DNA of 64,000 nt from CAZAMP01 sp964486455 (GTDB taxonomy: Bacteria > Eisenbacteria > RBG-16-71-46 > CAZAMP01): assembly GCA_964486455.1 (NCBI GenBank), contig CAZAMP010000022.1:6498-70497 (forward strand), read 5' to 3'. This document shows, one piece after another, positions 43,290 through 51,770 of this stretch. Under the pieces are notes generated by a model, which saw only the letters and a program-made list of their open reading frames with translations, had not been told where the DNA came from and ran no database searches. Position numbers and translations under genes: made by a program. Within the stretch, counting starts at the first letter, position 1. Each line of letters begins with the position of its first letter.

Positions 43290-44819
43290 ATGCGGTGGAC
43301 CATCCTGGGGGCACTTCTCGTGCTCGGTACGGCAACGGTGGCGTGGGCGGACGAGCCTTGTGTCGGTGAGACGTTGGTCTCACCCCTCAGTTCGAACAAC
43401 AGCTATCTGATTGATATGGACCTCAATGTCCTCAAGACATGGCACGGCAGCAACAGACCGGCCAGTATCGCCTATCTGTTGGAAGACGGCTCCATATTGC
43501 GGCCGTGCAGGGACGCCGGCGGCGACTTCAACGGCGGTGCCAGCGGTGGGAGACTCCAGCGCTACGATGAGGACGACGTGTTGACTTGGGACTACTACTT
43601 CTCAACGTACGACCATCAGCAGCACCACGACATTGAACCCATGCCTAACGGCAACGTTCTTTTGATCGCTTGGGAGCGTAAGACCCGCACAGAGGCGATC
43701 GCCGCGGGCCGCCAGAACATCAGCGGGGAGATGTGGCCGACGATGATCGCCGAGATCGAGCCGGTCGGGGCCTCGGGTGGGAACGTAGTCTGGGAATGGC
43801 ACGCATGGGATCATTTGATTCAGGATGCGGATCCCTCCAAGGACAACTACGGCGTCGTGGGTGACCATCCCGAGCTGTTGGATGTAAACCTCGGTTACGT
43901 CACCCAGGGGGATTGGATACACGCCAATGCAATCGACTACAATCCGGAACTCGATCAGATCACGTTCTGCTCGCATTTCCTGCATGAGCTCTACGTCATC
44001 GATCACAGCACGACGACGGAGGAGGCGGCCGGACATAGCGGCGGAAACAGTGGAATGGGAGGTGACATCCTGTACCGCTGGGGAAATCCGCAGAACTACG
44101 ACGCCGGCGATTCGGGTGACCGCGTCTTCTACGTGGTGCACGGTGTGAACTGGATCGATACCGGTCTCCCCGGGGCGGGAAACCTCTTGATCTTCAACAA
44201 CGGGGATCGGTCGGGGAGCTCGAACGACTACTCGAGCGTTGAAGAAATCACACCGCCGCTCAACGGGTACAACTATGACCACACTCCGGGAGAACCGTAC
44301 GGCCCGGAGACACAGACGTGGATCTATCAGGATCCCGGTACGTTTTACGCCAATCATCTCTCCGGCACCTTCCGGCTGGCGAACGGAAACACGCTCATTA
44401 CGGAGGGAACGAGCGGCTACACATTCGAAGTGACCTCGGCGGGGGAAGTCGTGTGGGACTATGACATTTCGGGCGAACTCGCACGCGCTCCGCGCTACAA
44501 CATGGAAGCAATCGGCGTACCCACGAACAACTCGGTGCCGTCAGCCGGCCGATTGTTCAAGAACTACCCCAATCCATTCAATCCGATGACGTGGATTCCG
44601 TTCGAGCTGAATAGCCCGGGAACGGCTCGATTGGAAGTCTTCGACACGCAGGGCAAGCTGCTGAAGACTCTGGCGGATGATGAGTTCGATATGGGTCGAC
44701 ACGAGGTCGAATGGGACGGACGTGATGCGGACGGGCGCGGAGTGGCCTCGGGTCTCTATCTCGTGAGACTGACGGTGGCCGGAGCCACGGAAGCCGAGCG
44801 CCTCATTCTGCTCCGCTGA
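43290..44819 (+). CDS. Arylsulfotransferase (ASST)-like secreted protein with sorting domain
   Basis: 509 residues: signal peptide (near AWA), an ASST-type six-bladed propeller (SYLIDMDLNVLKTWHGS, HHDIEPMPNGNVLLIAWER, DWIHANAIDYNPELDQI, the last two with the conserved His), and a C-terminal Ig-like FlgD domain (YPNPFNPMTWIPFEL, GRHEVEWDGRDADGRG, GLYLVRLTVAG, ending LILLR). The C-terminal module is the type found on exported proteins of the FCB group. Sulfotransferase activity is not certain. Confidence 0.75.
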   Translation: MRWTILGALLVLGTATVAWADEPCVGETLVSPLSSNNSYLIDMDLNVLKTWHGSNRPASIAYLLEDGSILRPCRDAGGDFNGGASGGRLQRYDEDDVLTWDYYFSTYDHQQHHDIEPMPNGNVLLIAWERKTRTEAIAAGRQNISGEMWPTMIAEIEPVGASGGNVVWEWHAWDHLIQDADPSKDNYGVVGDHPELLDVNLGYVTQGDWIHANAIDYNPELDQITFCSHFLHELYVIDHSTTTEEAAGHSGGNSGMGGDILYRWGNPQNYDAGDSGDRVFYVVHGVNWIDTGLPGAGNLLIFNNGDRSGSSNDYSSVEEITPPLNGYNYDHTPGEPYGPETQTWIYQDPGTFYANHLSGTFRLANGNTLITEGTSGYTFEVTSAGEVVWDYDISGELARAPRYNMEAIGVPTNNSVPSAGRLFKNYPNPFNPMTWIPFELNSPGTARLEVFDTQGKLLKTLADDEFDMGRHEVEWDGRDADGRGVASGLYLVRLTVAGATEAERLILLR

Positions 44820-44832
44820 CGCTGGGTGAGTC

Positions 44833-47310
44833 GTGACACATAGAACAGGGCGGATTTGGTCCAAACTCCGTGGCTTGCCCGAGGGCCTTATCCTCGTCGG
44901 GTTCCTGCCGGCGCTGGCGCTCGCTGCGCTGGAGCCGCCCTCACATCCGCTCTTCGACGTCGACGCCGTGCACGAGTTTCGCCTGACCTTCCACGAGTCG
45001 GACTGGTGGGATTCTCTGCAGGCCAACTTCGAGGGGCAGGACGATCCTGTCTATCTTCCGGCTGAGTTCGATTGGCAGGCGATGCACTTCGATTCCATCG
45101 GCGTGCGATTCAAGGGTTTCAGCAGCTACTACGTCAACAACAGCCAGAAAAAGTCACTCAAGCTCGACATCGACAGGTTCGTCGGTGGACAGGAGATCCA
45201 TGGCCTCGACAAACTGAACCTGAACTGTGGTTTCAAGGATCCTAGCTTCGTACGCGAGGCGGTGTGCTACGAAGTCTGCAAGGCGGCTGGTCTTCCCACG
45301 GTGCGCACGGGCTTTGTCGCTCTCTACATCAATGATGTCTACTGGGGGCTCTACACGCTGGCGGAGCAGTTCGACCAGCAGTTCATCACCAGTCGCTTTG
45401 GCCAGAATGAAACCGGCAATCTCTGGAAGGGTGATCCGCACGGCACGCTCGAAGATTTGGGCCCTGATCAAGCCGCCTATCACGGCGAATACGGGCTCAG
45501 GACGAACGAAGCCAACAACGATTGGTCTGCCCTGCTGGAGTTCGTGCACGCGCTCAACAACACTCCCATCGACAGCCTTCCCGACACCATCCATCCGTTA
45601 CTCGATGTCAATTCGGCACTGGCGATGCTGGCGGTCGACAATCTCACCGTCAATCTGGACAGCTACGCGGGTCGCTGCGCCAACTACTACCTCTACCACC
45701 GCGACAGCGACAGCCGCCTCGTCTTCGCGGAGTGGGACCTCAACATGGCATGGGGCGGCTACGCCGCCGGCATGTCGGTCGATGCGATGAGGGCTCTGGA
45801 TCCTTATTGGACGTCCGAGCAGTCGGGGGAACAGCGGCCGTTGGCGGAGCAGCTCTGGCATGTGGCTGCCTACAATGACATCTACATCGGCCACATGCGG
45901 AAGCTGATGGCCGGTGCGGCCCATCCGGACAGCGTGCTCGGTCGAATGGACGAACTGCGCGACCTGATCCGGCCCTACGTTTCGCTGGAGGTCGCGCCGA
46001 GACAGATCTACGCGCTCGAGCAGTTCGATGTCGCGATGACCACGGACATCAGCGGGGGCGGACTCGGAATCTACATCCCCGGCCTGGAACCGTTCATCCG
46101 CGGTCGGGACGAGTGGCTGAGAGTCAGGATCGGAGCTTGGGATCGTATCGATGGTCTGGTGTTGAATGAGCTCATGGCCAGAAACGCGTCTGTGCTCGCG
46201 GATGAGTACGGCGAACACGACGATTGGATTGAGATCGCGAACCGCGGTGACGCAACCATTGATTTGACGGGCAAGGCGCTAACCGACAATCCGGGTGATC
46301 AGAACTCCTACCTCTACCTGCCCAGCGTAGCGATCAATAGCGGCGACTACCTGCTGATCTGGGCGGACGCGCAGCCGGATCAAGGGGAGATCCACGCACC
46401 GTTCAGGTTCGACGCGGCGGGCGAGGACATCTATCTGATGGACGGCGCCGTCGTGGTCGACCAAGTGACGTACCCCGCGCTGGGCGTCGACCAGAGTTAT
46501 GGCCGTTGGCCTGACGGACGCGGCGCCTGGCAATCGTTGAGTGAGGCAACCCCGGGCGCGGAGAATCAGAACAGCACGACGGCGGAAGAAGTTATGCTCC
46601 TCATCAACGAGTTCCTTGCGATCAATGATGGCGGTCTTCAAGACGAGACCGGCGCCTACGAGGATTGGGTGGAGATCTACAACCCGGGCCCCGATCCCGT
46701 GGAGATGGGTGATCTCTATCTAACGGACGATCTCTCGCTCACGACCCAATGGTTGCTTCCTGATACGACGCTCCCTGCGGAGAGCTTTCTGATCGTTTTT
46801 TGCGACAACGATCCCGAGGATGGTGCGTGGCATGCCACGTTCAAGCTGAGTGGAGCCGGCGAGGAGATCGGGATCTTCGGCCGGCTGGCGGCCGGCAATG
46901 AAGAGATCGATAGTCATGTCTTCGGCCCGCAGACCGGCGATGTCAGCGTAGGGCGCAGGCCCGACGGCTGGTCGAACTGGGTGTTCTTCACGACACCGAC
47001 TCCCGGGGCCAGCAACGGCACCGCCAGAGCCTCGGCGATCGTCTACCCGGCACGGCCGAATCCGTTCGCCCCAAGTGTTCACATTGCGTTCGATGTTCCA
47101 CTGGGGGGGGATCCCGTGCGGGTTCGGGTCTACGACGTTGCGGGGCGGGAAGTTTGCCGGCTCGCGGACGCGTTCTTGCCGGCCGGATTCGTCGACCTTT
47201 CATGGGACGGCCGCACGGTGCGCGGCGGCCGATTGCCCTCCGGCGTCTACTTCACACGGATCGATATCGGTGACCACACATTCGTGCAAAAGCTGACGAT
47301 GCTTCGCTAG
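44833..47310 (+). CDS. CotH-kinase / lamin-tail secreted protein with sorting domain
   Basis: 825 residues. N-terminal signal, then a CotH-type protein-kinase-like domain (about 40-430; IGVRFKGFSSYY, KSLKLDIDRF, YINDVYWGLYTLAEQFD, and the catalytic VFAEWDLNMAW). Two lamin-tail domains follow (VLNELMARNASVLADEYGEHDDWIEI in parts, about 435-570; LLINEFLAINDGG, about 575-720). The C-terminal FlgD-like domain starts YPARPNPFAP and ends LTMLR. GTG 44833 is near the stop of the previous gene with only a weak ribosome site. Surface assembly or spore-coat-like role inferred from family. Confidence 0.8.
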   Translation: MTHRTGRIWSKLRGLPEGLILVGFLPALALAALEPPSHPLFDVDAVHEFRLTFHESDWWDSLQANFEGQDDPVYLPAEFDWQAMHFDSIGVRFKGFSSYYVNNSQKKSLKLDIDRFVGGQEIHGLDKLNLNCGFKDPSFVREAVCYEVCKAAGLPTVRTGFVALYINDVYWGLYTLAEQFDQQFITSRFGQNETGNLWKGDPHGTLEDLGPDQAAYHGEYGLRTNEANNDWSALLEFVHALNNTPIDSLPDTIHPLLDVNSALAMLAVDNLTVNLDSYAGRCANYYLYHRDSDSRLVFAEWDLNMAWGGYAAGMSVDAMRALDPYWTSEQSGEQRPLAEQLWHVAAYNDIYIGHMRKLMAGAAHPDSVLGRMDELRDLIRPYVSLEVAPRQIYALEQFDVAMTTDISGGGLGIYIPGLEPFIRGRDEWLRVRIGAWDRIDGLVLNELMARNASVLADEYGEHDDWIEIANRGDATIDLTGKALTDNPGDQNSYLYLPSVAINSGDYLLIWADAQPDQGEIHAPFRFDAAGEDIYLMDGAVVVDQVTYPALGVDQSYGRWPDGRGAWQSLSEATPGAENQNSTTAEEVMLLINEFLAINDGGLQDETGAYEDWVEIYNPGPDPVEMGDLYLTDDLSLTTQWLLPDTTLPAESFLIVFCDNDPEDGAWHATFKLSGAGEEIGIFGRLAAGNEEIDSHVFGPQTGDVSVGRRPDGWSNWVFFTTPTPGASNGTARASAIVYPARPNPFAPSVHIAFDVPLGGDPVRVRVYDVAGREVCRLADAFLPAGFVDLSWDGRTVRGGRLPSGVYFTRIDIGDHTFVQKLTMLR

Positions 47311-47450
47311 CGTTCCCCAGGCCACCAGTGGCTTGGCTACTCGCACCTCGACGGCGTCCTGTTGATCCTGATCGCCTGAGCCAGTAGGGTAGACGCGTTC
47401 CACGATGAGAGGCCGGCTGTCCATCACCCTTTGCGATGCGGAGTGATGTC

Positions 47451-48113
47451 ATGTTCAGGATAGTCCTCACCGGCGTCTTGCTGGTCGGCCTCGTCTTCAC
47501 GGTTTCCAGGGCCTCGGCAGACCCGCTGGGCGCCTACGAGGGGCGCCGGCTCTTCGTCTCCTACTGTCAGCTTTGCCACGGCCCCGCCGCCAAGGGCGAC
47601 GGTCCTCTCGCGGAGAGCATGGGTATCAGCCCCGCGGACCTGACGACCACGGTTCGAAGCAGGAGCGACACCATCCTCAGGAAGATCATCTCCGGAGAGG
47701 GCACGCAGACGATCACCGGTCGGGATCGTCACAACCTCGTGACGGAAGCCATGCCGGACTGGACCGATATTCTCACCGACGGCGACATTGACGCGTTGAT
47801 CGCCTACTTGCGGTTTCTCACCCGTTCGGAACACGACTTGATCGGCGACCCGGAGACCGGGTTTCGCCTCTACCGAAAGTATTGCCAGGTGTGCCACGGT
47901 GAGGACGGTTCGGGTGATGGAGTCATGACGGGTCTCCTGGACATGGAACCTCTGGACCACTCGAACCCGATCGTCATGAATCGCATGACGAACGACGACA
48001 TCATGACGAGCATCCTCGAGGGGGCGGGCGAATTCATGCCCGCCTGGGAACGTATCCTGAGTCGAACTGAAGTGGAAGCGTTGGTCAGCTACATTCGCCT
48101 CCTGACGCAATAG
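47451..48113 (+). CDS. Diheme cytochrome c
   Basis: 220-residue periplasmic electron carrier: signal peptide ending ASA, heme site CQLCH (about residue 42) with a DGPLAES loop, a second site CQVCH, and distal methionine candidates in EAMPDW and GEFMPAW. ATG 47451 preferred because GGAG precedes it by seven bases; ATG 47436 also possible. Followed by another diheme cytochrome gene 20 bases away. Confidence 0.88.
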   Translation: MFRIVLTGVLLVGLVFTVSRASADPLGAYEGRRLFVSYCQLCHGPAAKGDGPLAESMGISPADLTTTVRSRSDTILRKIISGEGTQTITGRDRHNLVTEAMPDWTDILTDGDIDALIAYLRFLTRSEHDLIGDPETGFRLYRKYCQVCHGEDGSGDGVMTGLLDMEPLDHSNPIVMNRMTNDDIMTSILEGAGEFMPAWERILSRTEVEALVSYIRLLTQ

Positions 48114-48133
48114 GGCGTCCGCCCCTCATCGTT

Positions 48134-48874
48134 ATGTCAAAAGTGCAATTCACTATGAAATGTCACTCACATTCCGCTACCCGGATCGCTGCGTTGCTGT
48201 TTCTCGTCGTGCTGGGGTCTCCACTGGTATCGCCACGCGATCATGGGGATGTTCGCGCCGAAGAAGGAACAACCGAGCTGGATGAAGCGGCATATGATCC
48301 GGACAACGGCGAGGAGATCAACGAGATCTGCGCGGCCTGCCACGGCGAGTACGGCCAAGGCGGCGCCGATGGCACCTATCCGCGCCTCGCGGGACTATCG
48401 GCCCGCTACATTGCTAAGCAACTCCGCGCGTTCAAATCGCGCGAGCGAATGAACATCCCGATGATGCCCTACGCGACCGAGCGCGAGCTGCCGGAGGAAG
48501 ACGTCCGTGACATCGCGATCTTCCTGTCGAGGATCAAGCTGCATTCCGCCATGCCTGACTTCGATGAAGAAACGACCTCGTACGAGAAGCTGCTCACCGC
48601 GAAGCGCGTGTTCAACGTCGCCGCGGTCGAGGGACATGCCGTTCGGGGCCGCGCGCTCTACACCAAGACCTGCAAGAAGTGCCACGGCGCCGACGCCGCA
48701 GGCCGAGGGAAGAACCCCCCGCTGGCGGGGCAGTACACCAACTACCTAAGGCGACAGATCGATCTCTTCCTGAGCGGGGAGCGCGCGCACAAGAGCGTCG
48801 ACAAGATCATGCGCCCTCGCACGGATGAAGACTGGACCCACCTATTCGCGTATCTCTCGCGCATCGATGACTAG
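48134..48874 (+). CDS. Diheme cytochrome c4-like protein
   Basis: 246 residues with two c-type heme motifs, CAACH and CKKCH, each followed by the c4 pattern YPRLAGLSARYIAKQLRAF and PPLAGQYTNYLRRQIDLFL. Methionine ligands likely in NIPMMPYA and DKIMRP. The amino terminus contains a hydrophobic export signal after a short charged leader; ATG 48155 is a second start option. Possibly an electron donor to a terminal reductase or oxidase. Confidence 0.87.
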   Translation: MSKVQFTMKCHSHSATRIAALLFLVVLGSPLVSPRDHGDVRAEEGTTELDEAAYDPDNGEEINEICAACHGEYGQGGADGTYPRLAGLSARYIAKQLRAFKSRERMNIPMMPYATERELPEEDVRDIAIFLSRIKLHSAMPDFDEETTSYEKLLTAKRVFNVAAVEGHAVRGRALYTKTCKKCHGADAAGRGKNPPLAGQYTNYLRRQIDLFLSGERAHKSVDKIMRPRTDEDWTHLFAYLSRIDD

Positions 48875-49064
48875 CACCGCCACCGGCGGCGTGAACGCGC
48901 CACCGATCTCCTTCTTCGGTCGAAACGAACCCCGCGCTAGCCAACGTAGTGCGCAGTTCGGCCGCCGCCGGAACGTGCGCTGTACAGTGCAGGGCGGGAA
49001 CTCCCGATAATAGGCCCGTTCGCCCCATCTCCATCCTCGTGCGCATATACCGGGAGGGACCTGC

Positions 49065-49742
49065 ATGACTCCGAAGCACTCCAACTCGATCATTCTTCTC
49101 TCGCTCATCCTCGTGGCCGTGAGCAATCAGAGCTTCGGCGCGGAATACAGCGCCGGTGCTCGAGCCGGGTACAGCGGAGCGCCGGGAGGCGGGCTGTCGT
49201 TCAGGGTGTCGGATTTCGCAGAGGGACTGCCCCTCGATCTTCGCTTCGGCGTGGAGCGGGTTTCACGCGAGGCCGGTGATCCGGCCGATGCACGGCGCAT
49301 ATTCATCAACGACGCGACCAACGGCGTGCCCGAGAAGAGCGGTCGCGCGTGGACGTATCGTTTCGATCTCTGTTACAGGCTGTCGCGCCTTTCCGCGCCT
49401 GGCCTCTCCGTCTTCGGCGGCGTTCGGCGCACGGAGTTCACCGGCAACTTCAAGTACGTCGGCGGCAATGAGGATTTCGACGTCACGAGTCGCCAATGGG
49501 GCTGGGGAGTAGGGATCGAGAGCCGATTTGCGATGAACCCCCGCACCGATTTCGTCATGGGTGGCGGCGTCGACTACTTCGCGGCCGGGACGCTCACGGG
49601 ACACGATACGTCCTACTCGCCCAGCGGCAAGACGGTCAACGGGCGTGACGACTATGCGTATGCGGACGCCGACGAGGCGATCAATCAGCCCGAATTCAAC
49701 AGTCGCGTCATGTTGGGGGTGACCTACCGGCTGAGCCGCTGA
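49065..49742 (+). CDS. Outer-membrane beta-barrel protein
   Basis: 225 residues: signal peptide (cleavage near SFGA), alternating amphipathic strands (LDLRFGVERVSREAG, AWTYRFDLCYRLSRLS, WGWGVGIESRFAM, DFVMGGGVDYFAAG) and a terminal strand RVMLGVTYRLSR lacking the usual final Phe. Probably an eight-stranded OmpA/OmpX-like barrel. GGGAGG precedes the ATG. Role unknown. Confidence 0.65.
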   Translation: MTPKHSNSIILLSLILVAVSNQSFGAEYSAGARAGYSGAPGGGLSFRVSDFAEGLPLDLRFGVERVSREAGDPADARRIFINDATNGVPEKSGRAWTYRFDLCYRLSRLSAPGLSVFGGVRRTEFTGNFKYVGGNEDFDVTSRQWGWGVGIESRFAMNPRTDFVMGGGVDYFAAGTLTGHDTSYSPSGKTVNGRDDYAYADADEAINQPEFNSRVMLGVTYRLSR

Positions 49743-49871
49743 CCACCGAACCCCAAAGGTGGCAGACGGCAGCGCTGCTTGTCTGCCCTCCCTCACTCCT
49801 CTAAGATCTCTCCGTTTCGACAGCGGTGTCCACGCACGAGCGCGTGAACCCGCCTCGACTTCGGAGGGAGT

Positions 49872-51599
49872 ATGCGCGGACGACTCCTCACGGTTTCGTC
49901 AATCTGGCTCTTGTGCGCCTTCATCTTTATCCCCGCGTCCGCGCAGGAGAGTATCCGCGTCGATCCCGGTCACGCGATCTACGATCATCTCGACCACTTC
50001 CGGGCACGGGGCCGATGGTGGGGGAGTCTCGAAGAGCGCCCCATGAGCCGCGCGGATCTCCTCGCGGCCATCGACAGCGTCGCGCGGCATGCCGATGCCC
50101 TCTCCGGTCCCGATCGTCATCGACTGGACCGCATGCTGGCCATCGGCGCCGAGTGGCGGGAGGCGGCGCGATCCCCCGAACGGCGCACGGCGGCCGTACG
50201 GCGTATTCCACCGGTTCTCTGGGAGGCCGGCGGCACCGTACAATTCTTCGGCGGGCCGAGCGACCTCGATTCACTCGTCACCGTCAGCAGGCGCCCGCGC
50301 GACCAACATCTCTTCGCCGGGAACCTCCGCAACGAGATCGCCGGCCGGCTCGGTATGGACGTGCGCATCTATGTCGACTACAGCCGCTTTGGCTTCCGAC
50401 CGGACGGCCACGACTGGATCGACAATCTGCCGGAAGCAGCCGACCATGTCACGATAGACGCCAGCATTCGAATGGACCGCGCGGTCGTCAGCTATGCGGG
50501 CGACTGGGCGGAGGTCCGATTCGGCCGTGAGAGCAGGCGCTGGGGGACGGGACGCAGGGGTGGGCTCTTCCTGAGCGAGAACCCGTATCCGCTGGACGGG
50601 CTGTCGCTGCACCTGCGAACGCGCTACGTGTCGGGCGTGAGTCTCTTCGCGCAAACGCAACGCGGTCCCAATCCGCCCAGCTACATTCCCGGAGAGCCGT
50701 ATCCGCCGGACTCGATGTTCGTCGACGTTCCGGGGGACGCATTCGTCGCCATGCATCGAATCGAGTTCGGCCTCCCGGGCCGATTGAACGTCGGGCTCTA
50801 CGAGGCGGCCGCCTACGGCGGGCGCGGGATCGATTTCGCCTACATCAATCCGATCGGGCTTCTCCTCGCGATGACACAGGATGTCTACGACCAGTCCAAC
50901 ACGGACGACAAGAAGGTCGTCGGGGCGGATGTCCGCATCGATCTGCCGCCGGTCACCGTGTACGGTGAGTTCCTTCTTGATCGCCTGGTTGTGCTGGACG
51001 CGGCCGAGGAAGCGGAGGTGCCGGGCATTTCCAGCTTTGCGGAGCTCGTCGGTGCGCGTTGGGCCAATCCGTTCGGGATCGCAGGCGCCGATCTGGACAT
51101 CGAATACGCGCATCTCGATCCGCAGGTCTACTTCCATCACGATATGGATATTCGCCGATCCTTCGTCCGCGATGATGCGCTCGGGAACGAAGGGCGGTTG
51201 CTCGGTCACTGGCTGGGTCCGAACGCGGACGACGTTTACGTGGGCCTTCATCTACCACTCGGCGCCGGCGGCGGCCGGCTGGGTCTCGAGTTCGAGCGGG
51301 CCCGGTGGGGGATCGTCGATGGACAACGGGGCGACGAGATCGGCTTCTACCGGCTCAAGAAGACGGAGAAGCGCTGGATCACCGGCGACGTCGCCAGCGA
51401 GCGGATGTTGCGGGTGAGCTGGGAGCGGGAGGGACTGCCGGCCCCGTTATTGGGGCGAGTAGACACGCAGCTCAGCATGGCCCGTATCGAAAGAAGCGGC
51501 GCCTGGCGCGACGCCGACGGAACGTCCCTTGAACGTGATGGTTGGCAGCTCGAGGGGCGTCTCGTCTGGCGCTTCGGAGCACGCTACTCGGAGGGCTGA
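49872..51599 (+). CDS. Wzi-like outer-membrane protein
   Basis: 575 residues: signal peptide (ASA-QES), an N-terminal helical stretch with YDHLDHFRARGRW and MSRADLLAAID, then a barrel with RIYVDYSRFGFRPDGHDW, VSYAGDWAEVRFGRESRRWGTG and FAYINPIGLLLAMTQDVYDQ in parts. These patterns resemble the capsule-assembly Wzi family, but a general outer-membrane porin is possible. GGAGGGAGT precedes ATG 49872. No capsule genes are adjacent. Confidence 0.55.
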   Translation: MRGRLLTVSSIWLLCAFIFIPASAQESIRVDPGHAIYDHLDHFRARGRWWGSLEERPMSRADLLAAIDSVARHADALSGPDRHRLDRMLAIGAEWREAARSPERRTAAVRRIPPVLWEAGGTVQFFGGPSDLDSLVTVSRRPRDQHLFAGNLRNEIAGRLGMDVRIYVDYSRFGFRPDGHDWIDNLPEAADHVTIDASIRMDRAVVSYAGDWAEVRFGRESRRWGTGRRGGLFLSENPYPLDGLSLHLRTRYVSGVSLFAQTQRGPNPPSYIPGEPYPPDSMFVDVPGDAFVAMHRIEFGLPGRLNVGLYEAAAYGGRGIDFAYINPIGLLLAMTQDVYDQSNTDDKKVVGADVRIDLPPVTVYGEFLLDRLVVLDAAEEAEVPGISSFAELVGARWANPFGIAGADLDIEYAHLDPQVYFHHDMDIRRSFVRDDALGNEGRLLGHWLGPNADDVYVGLHLPLGAGGGRLGLEFERARWGIVDGQRGDEIGFYRLKKTEKRWITGDVASERMLRVSWEREGLPAPLLGRVDTQLSMARIERSGAWRDADGTSLERDGWQLEGRLVWRFGARYSEG

Positions 51600-51770
51600 G
51601 AAATGCGACTATGCAGTCATGATATGTTGGTATAACGAGATGAGATTATACGTAGATCTGAAACTCCCTTGATTTGATGGTGGCCATCTGGCACCCTCCC
51701 TCGATGCAAACACCACTTGCACAAGCCATTCTTTCATTCCAATAGAGTCGGGCAGTACTAGGAGGTAGCG
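51600..51770. other. AT-rich upstream region of nosZ
   Basis: 171 bases, clearly more AT-rich than the flanks and free of genes, ending in a consensus ribosome binding site AGGAGGT. It probably holds the nos promoter. TTGATTTGATGG near 51669 contains FNR half-site-like words, but no proper palindrome. Confidence 0.45.

Noticed and set aside
47321..47332. Inverted repeat GCCAC/GTGGC after the CotH gene
   Set aside because: Five base pairs with a two-base loop and no T-tract; not distinguishable from chance.
51660..51690. FNR/NNR-type binding site before nosZ
   Set aside because: TTGAT occurs, but the second half ATCAA is not at the proper distance, so no palindrome can be claimed.
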